From NCBI GenBank assembly GCA_002383415.1, contig DFYU01000112.1, positions 1-14,994 of the forward strand: a stretch of 14,994 nt of DNA, read 5' to 3'. The stretch comes from Geobacter sp. UBA4074 (lineage in GTDB: Bacteria > Desulfobacterota > Desulfuromonadia > Geobacterales > Pseudopelobacteraceae). The position numbers and the translations under genes were made by a program. The notes under the pieces were generated by a model that was given only the letters and a program-made list of their open reading frames with translations, was not told the origin of the DNA and searched no databases. Numbering within the stretch: position 1 is the stretch's first letter; each line of letters begins with the position of its first letter. Shown here one piece after another: positions 12,028 to 14,994 of the stretch.

Positions 12028-13095
12028 ATGAGACAGCTTTTGGAGAAGACAGCACGCCATCCGGCGCTGCTGACCGTTGCCACCGCCACTGCCGGCCTGT
12101 TGCGCAACATGAGCATCAAGTCGTACACCCCCCGCCACCGGCCGGCAGAGCTGGCCCTGCGCGGCAGCTATCACAGCCTGCATGCCGTGCGCTGCCAGCT
12201 GTATAAGGAAAAAGGGATCGGCCAGCACCCCACCATCGTGGTGGGTGGCTTTGTGCCTGACGCCACCGAGGCGCTGGAGTTCCAGCGGCCGCTGTTGCGG
12301 CAGCATGGCAGCATCTACTACCTCAACTTCCCACGCAACGGCTTCAGCCACGAACTGTTCTGCGCCCAACTCAGTGACCTGATCGTGGATCTGTCAAATC
12401 AGGGCCGGCGGCCGGCGCTGCTGGGGGTCAGCTTCGGGGCCGGCCTGCTGGTGCAGTACCTGCGGCAGGCCTCGGAAGCGATTCACTGCATGCTGCGGGC
12501 GCTGCTGCTGATCAGCCCGGTACTCTGCACCGACGATCTGGTGCGGCCCCAAGGGGAACGCAGCGGCGGCGTGCGGATGCTGGAGTCCAACCTGCGCAAG
12601 ATCCTGCAGGTGGACCCAACCGACCAGGAGGGACTGCACAAACAGGTGGAACGGGCCCGGCGTTGTTTCTATGCCCTGTTTGAAAGTGGCGCCGATAATC
12701 GCCCTTTGAGCAGCCGCCACCTGGCGATCCGCCGCAGAATCTTCGGTGTGCTGGAACACACCTCGGCCCTGGGCGGCTACCAGCGGGTGCTGGCCCTGCG
12801 CGACTTTAGCGCCCCCCGCTCCGGCACCAGCGTCTTCGATGGCCCGACCCTGCTGCTGGCCGCCGAGGACGAGGCCAGCATCCTGGTCCCCGGCTCGCCG
12901 ACCCTGGCGCTGCTGGATGATCAGCAGACCTTCCGTCAGCTGTTTCCCAACGGCAAAGCCAAGGTGGTCTGCTCGAACGACCCGGCTGACCCGGTGCCCC
13001 ATGCCTCGCTGATCTTTCACCCGCACTGCTACAATCCCCATCTGGAGCACTGGCTGGAACGCCTGCATCGCCAACCGCTCTGGGCTGCAGTCTAG
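12028..13095 (+). CDS. Alpha/beta-fold hydrolase
   Basis: A 355-residue protein of the alpha/beta-hydrolase superfamily, probably a carboxyl-ester, thioester or amide hydrolase. The nucleophile elbow is GVSFG (Ser135) within LLGVSFGAGLLVQYLR. The oxyanion region is VVGGFVPDATEAL (71-83). Asp281 (LLAAEDEAS) is a candidate acid. His325, His331 or His333 (DPVPHASLIFHPH) would complete the triad. Residues 1-25 have a moderately hydrophobic stretch (ALLTVATATAGLL) that may be a weak membrane contact or signal-like helix. AGGAGG lies 8-13 nt before the ATG. The gene is 86 nt after the switch cluster and 15 nt before the GH3 gene, so it is almost certainly co-transcribed with the latter. The substrate is unknown; the pairing with an acyl-adenylating enzyme suggests a conjugated carboxylic acid. 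Confidence 0.8.
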   Translation: MRQLLEKTARHPALLTVATATAGLLRNMSIKSYTPRHRPAELALRGSYHSLHAVRCQLYKEKGIGQHPTIVVGGFVPDATEALEFQRPLLRQHGSIYYLNFPRNGFSHELFCAQLSDLIVDLSNQGRRPALLGVSFGAGLLVQYLRQASEAIHCMLRALLLISPVLCTDDLVRPQGERSGGVRMLESNLRKILQVDPTDQEGLHKQVERARRCFYALFESGADNRPLSSRHLAIRRRIFGVLEHTSALGGYQRVLALRDFSAPRSGTSVFDGPTLLLAAEDEASILVPGSPTLALLDDQQTFRQLFPNGKAKVVCSNDPADPVPHASLIFHPHCYNPHLEHWLERLHRQPLWAAV

Positions 13096-13110
13096 CCAAG
13101 GAACCCGCCG

Positions 13111-14685
13111 ATGAGCTTCCCCGTCAATCTGCTTGACCTGCCGTTGCGTGCTGCGGCCGATATCCGTGCCCGCCGTTTTCTGGCCCGCGACCCCCTTGCC
13201 GCTCAACGGGAACTGCTGCCCACCCTGCTCAAACGGGCCAGCCAGACCCGCTTCGGCCGGGATCACGGCTTCGCCCGTCTGGTGGGCCTGCCCTTTGAGC
13301 AGCAGTATCAGTGCTTTCGTCAGCAGGTACCGCTACGCACCTATCGCCAGTTCTGGGATCACTACTTTGCGCCACAGCTGATGGAAGACGGACCGGACAA
13401 ACGGCTTGAACTGCGCAACCTTACCTGGCCCGGACTGATCCCGTTCTTTTGCGAAACCTCCGGCACCACCGCCCCCACCAAGTACATCCCCTTTACCCGT
13501 GAGATGTTCGCCGCCAACCGGCGTGCCGCCCTGGATATGCTGGCCTGCTATCTGGCCGCCGAGCCGGGCAGCCGCCTGCTGGGCAGCTCAATCCTCTACA
13601 TGGCCGGACCCACCAGCCTGACCAGCCTGGGCCCCGGTATCCTGTCCGGGGACATGAGCGCCATCACCCTGCGGGAACGCCCCTCCTGGCTGGCTCCCTT
13701 TGTGGAACCAAAGGAGCCGCTCTCCTCCGCCCCCTGGGAGGTGCGGCTGGAAGGGATGGCAGAGCTGTTGCTTTCACATCCCAAGCTGCGCGTTATCTCC
13801 GGTGTGCCACCCTGGATCCTGCTGTTGCTGCAGCGGGTAGAGCAGCGAGCCGGCCGCCCTTTACGCCAGGCGCTGCCGCAGCTGGAGTTGATCATCCACG
13901 GCGGCACCAGTCTGGCCCCCTATGCCGATGAATTCAGGCGGCTCTTTCCATCAGCCGGCCCGCGCTTTCTGGAACTGCTGCCCTCGTCGGAGGCCTTTAT
14001 GGGCTTTCAGGTCCAGGGCGAGGCCGGCATGCGACTGACCCCCTACTACGGTGCCTTTTTCGAGTTTGTACCGATCAGCCAGTTGGACGAGTCCGGCGCA
14101 CCGCTTCCCGCTGCCCAGGCCATCCCGCTGGAAGAGGTGGTGGTCGGTGAACGCTACGCGGTGATCCTCTCCACCTGTGCCGGTCTGTGGCGCTACCACA
14201 TCGGTGATACGCTCCGTTTTCTGGATACCGACCAGTACCGGATCCAGTTTACCGGCCGCGACAAGTTTCTGGACCGCTTTGAGGAGAAGGTGACCCAGGG
14301 CGAGGTTGAGGCGGCTGTGGCCGCGCTGAATGAGCAGCTGGGCAGCGCGGTGTGTGAATTTATGGTGGGACCGGATATTGGCAATCGACGCCACCAGTGG
14401 GTGCTGGCCAGCCGTGGCGGGTTACCGGATCAGTCGACAGTGGTAGACTTTCTTGACCAGCAGCTGCAGCGGGCCAATGCCGACTATGCCACCTTCCGCA
14501 GTCAGGGCCGTATTAACCCTCCCCAGGTGCTGCTGGTTGAGGAGCAACAGATCTACGACTGGTCCCGAGAGGTACGAGGCAGACTGGGCGGTCAAAGCAA
14601 GATCCCCCACATCGATCCCACCCTGACCGGTGAGTTGGTGGCCAGCATCAGCGCCTATCATCATGCTGAACGCCCCGTCATTTAA
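13111..14685 (+). CDS. GH3-family acyl-acid-amido synthetase-like enzyme
   Basis: A 524-residue member of the GH3 branch of the ANL (firefly luciferase) superfamily. Plant GH3 enzymes adenylate a carboxylic acid and join it to an amino acid. The three nucleotide-binding motifs are all visible: ETSGTTAPTKY (115-125), YYGAFFEFVP (312-321) and GLWRYHIGDTLRF (358-370), plus GQSKIPH (494-500) near the C-terminus, which resembles the GH3 C-terminal lysine motif. The length is close to the family's usual 500-600. AAGGAA before ATG 13111 supports the start. The bacterial acid substrate and acceptor are not known, so amino-acid conjugation is an inference from plant enzymes. It is transcribed with the alpha/beta hydrolase and ends 101 nt before the pstS-like gene, which has its own promoter. 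Confidence 0.88.
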   Translation: MSFPVNLLDLPLRAAADIRARRFLARDPLAAQRELLPTLLKRASQTRFGRDHGFARLVGLPFEQQYQCFRQQVPLRTYRQFWDHYFAPQLMEDGPDKRLELRNLTWPGLIPFFCETSGTTAPTKYIPFTREMFAANRRAALDMLACYLAAEPGSRLLGSSILYMAGPTSLTSLGPGILSGDMSAITLRERPSWLAPFVEPKEPLSSAPWEVRLEGMAELLLSHPKLRVISGVPPWILLLLQRVEQRAGRPLRQALPQLELIIHGGTSLAPYADEFRRLFPSAGPRFLELLPSSEAFMGFQVQGEAGMRLTPYYGAFFEFVPISQLDESGAPLPAAQAIPLEEVVVGERYAVILSTCAGLWRYHIGDTLRFLDTDQYRIQFTGRDKFLDRFEEKVTQGEVEAAVAALNEQLGSAVCEFMVGPDIGNRRHQWVLASRGGLPDQSTVVDFLDQQLQRANADYATFRSQGRINPPQVLLVEEQQIYDWSREVRGRLGGQSKIPHIDPTLTGELVASISAYHHAERPVI

Positions 14686-14687
14686 CC

Positions 14688-14704
14688 CAGCTTTTCCGAA
14701 GCTG
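14688..14704 (+). other. Small hairpin after the GH3 stop, overlapping the Pho box
   Basis: CAGCTT (14688-14693) and AAGCTG (14699-14704) form a perfect 6-bp stem with a TTCCG loop, 2 nt after the GH3 stop codon. No U-tract follows, so it is at best a weak terminator. Its 3' arm shares three bases with the Pho box. Confidence 0.3.
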
Positions 14705-14735
14705 TAACCTGATTGTCACACAAGGGCCGTATGTT
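14702..14735 (+). promoter_or_regulatory. Pho box and -10 of the pstS-like gene
   Basis: CTGTAAC (14702-14708), four bases, then TTGTCAC (14713-14719) form two direct 7-bp repeats with 4-bp spacing, matching the PhoB site CTGTMAY-N4-CTGTMAY (first repeat 7/7, second 6/7). Ten bases later comes TATGTT (14730-14735, 4/6 to the -10 consensus), which is the known Pho promoter spacing with the Pho box replacing the -35. This supports PhoB/PhoR control by phosphate limitation. Confidence 0.7.
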
Positions 14736-14753
14736 GCAGTTACGTAAACTGCA
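14735..14753. repeat. 19-bp inverted repeat TGCAGTT-acgta-AACTGCA
   Basis: A perfect 7-bp inverted repeat with a 5-nt centre, starting at the last base of the candidate -10 of the pstS-like gene and covering the expected transcription start. It could be a second operator or a 5' leader hairpin. The symmetry is seen directly; the role is unknown. Confidence 0.5.
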
Positions 14754-14786
14754 TATGTGCCAACCACCCCATAGGAGGATGTACCC

Positions 14787-14994
14787 ATGTTGAAGAAGAC
14801 GATCCTGGCGACTTTCGCCACCCTCTGCATCGCCACCGCGGCCCAGGCCGAAAAGGTGAAGGTCGATGCCAAACTGCCCAGCTACAAGGCCACCTCGGGC
14901 GTATCCGGCAACCTGAGCAGCATCGGTTCCGACACCCTGAACAACCTGATGACCTACTGGGCTGAAGGCTTCAAGAAGAAGTACCCCAACGTCA
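14787..14994 (+). CDS. pstS: PstS-like periplasmic phosphate-binding protein (5' part)
   Basis: The start of a phosphate ABC transporter substrate-binding protein; the window ends after 69 codons plus one base. Residues 1-21 are a signal peptide (MLKKTILATFATLCIATAAQA, cleavage after AQA). The mature protein opens with SSIGSDTLNNLMTYWAEGF and KKKYPNV, the conserved N-terminal lobe sequence of PstS-type proteins. AGGAGG (14773-14778) lies 8 nt before ATG 14787. A Pho box lies 68 nt upstream. PstS delivers phosphate to PstCAB in the inner membrane; those genes would be expected downstream. Confidence 0.9.
   Translation, partial: MLKKTILATFATLCIATAAQAEKVKVDAKLPSYKATSGVSGNLSSIGSDTLNNLMTYWAEGFKKKYPNV

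Noticed and set aside
12394..13266. Open frame of 290 codons on the minus strand
   Set aside because: Antisense to the alpha/beta hydrolase and the start of GH3; Gln/Gly/Ala-rich low-complexity shadow.

Overview
The window is about 15 kb of dense, GC-rich bacterial chromosome. It looks like a free-living, signalling-rich delta-proteobacterial type such as Geobacter, Trichlorobacter or relatives. That assignment is an inference from the mix of genes (a GAF-GGDEF protein with a Cache-like sensor, an EAL/PP2C/STAS cluster, a GH3-family enzyme, a two-hotdog thioesterase) and from codon use. No rRNA or other phylogenetic marker is present. I saw no tRNA, CRISPR array, IS element or phage gene, and no stretch over 300 bases lacks a gene.

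Layout. (1) 1-1632, plus strand: the C-terminal part of an exopolyphosphatase (Ppx/GppA) followed 3 nt later by an RMD1/DUF155 membrane-anchored protein. (2) 1649-4808, minus strand: a two-hotdog acyl-CoA thioesterase and a membrane diguanylate cyclase (periplasmic sensor-GAF-GGDEF with an intact I-site), each with a candidate promoter. (3) 5020-5214, plus: a small hypothetical ORF ending tail-to-tail on mgsA. (4) 8446-5211, minus: a probable three-gene unit of chemoreceptor, thioredoxin-type arsenate reductase and methylglyoxal synthase. (5) 8651-11941, plus: a compact regulatory operon made of a CxxC/CxxC microprotein, an EAL c-di-GMP phosphodiesterase, a CBS-PP2C (SpoIIE-type) phosphatase, a HATPase/anti-sigma-like protein, a STAS anti-anti-sigma protein and a previously easy-to-miss 51-residue protein. 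(6) 12028-14685, plus: an alpha/beta hydrolase and a GH3-type acyl-adenylate/amido-synthetase. (7) 14787-end: the start of a PstS-like phosphate-binding protein behind a good Pho box.

The most unusual part is region 5. A c-di-GMP-degrading domain is translationally coupled to a complete partner-switching set (phosphatase, kinase-like ATPase, phospho-acceptor STAS protein). The first two gene junctions use the same 7-nt start/stop overlap. The EAL and CBS genes look like pieces of the common EAL-CBS-GGDEF architecture, with the GGDEF output replaced by a PP2C phosphatase. The operon leads, after an 86-nt gap, into the hydrolase/GH3 pair, so the switch may control a conjugation/deconjugation enzyme pair. 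A 13-bp-stem inverted repeat sits in the operon's leader.

A second theme is phosphate: polyphosphate hydrolysis (ppx), a phosphate-releasing enzyme that is inhibited by phosphate in studied species (mgsA), handling of the phosphate analogue arsenate (arsC), and PhoB-type control of pstS. Whether these genes are co-regulated cannot be judged from the sequence alone, because only pstS shows a Pho box.
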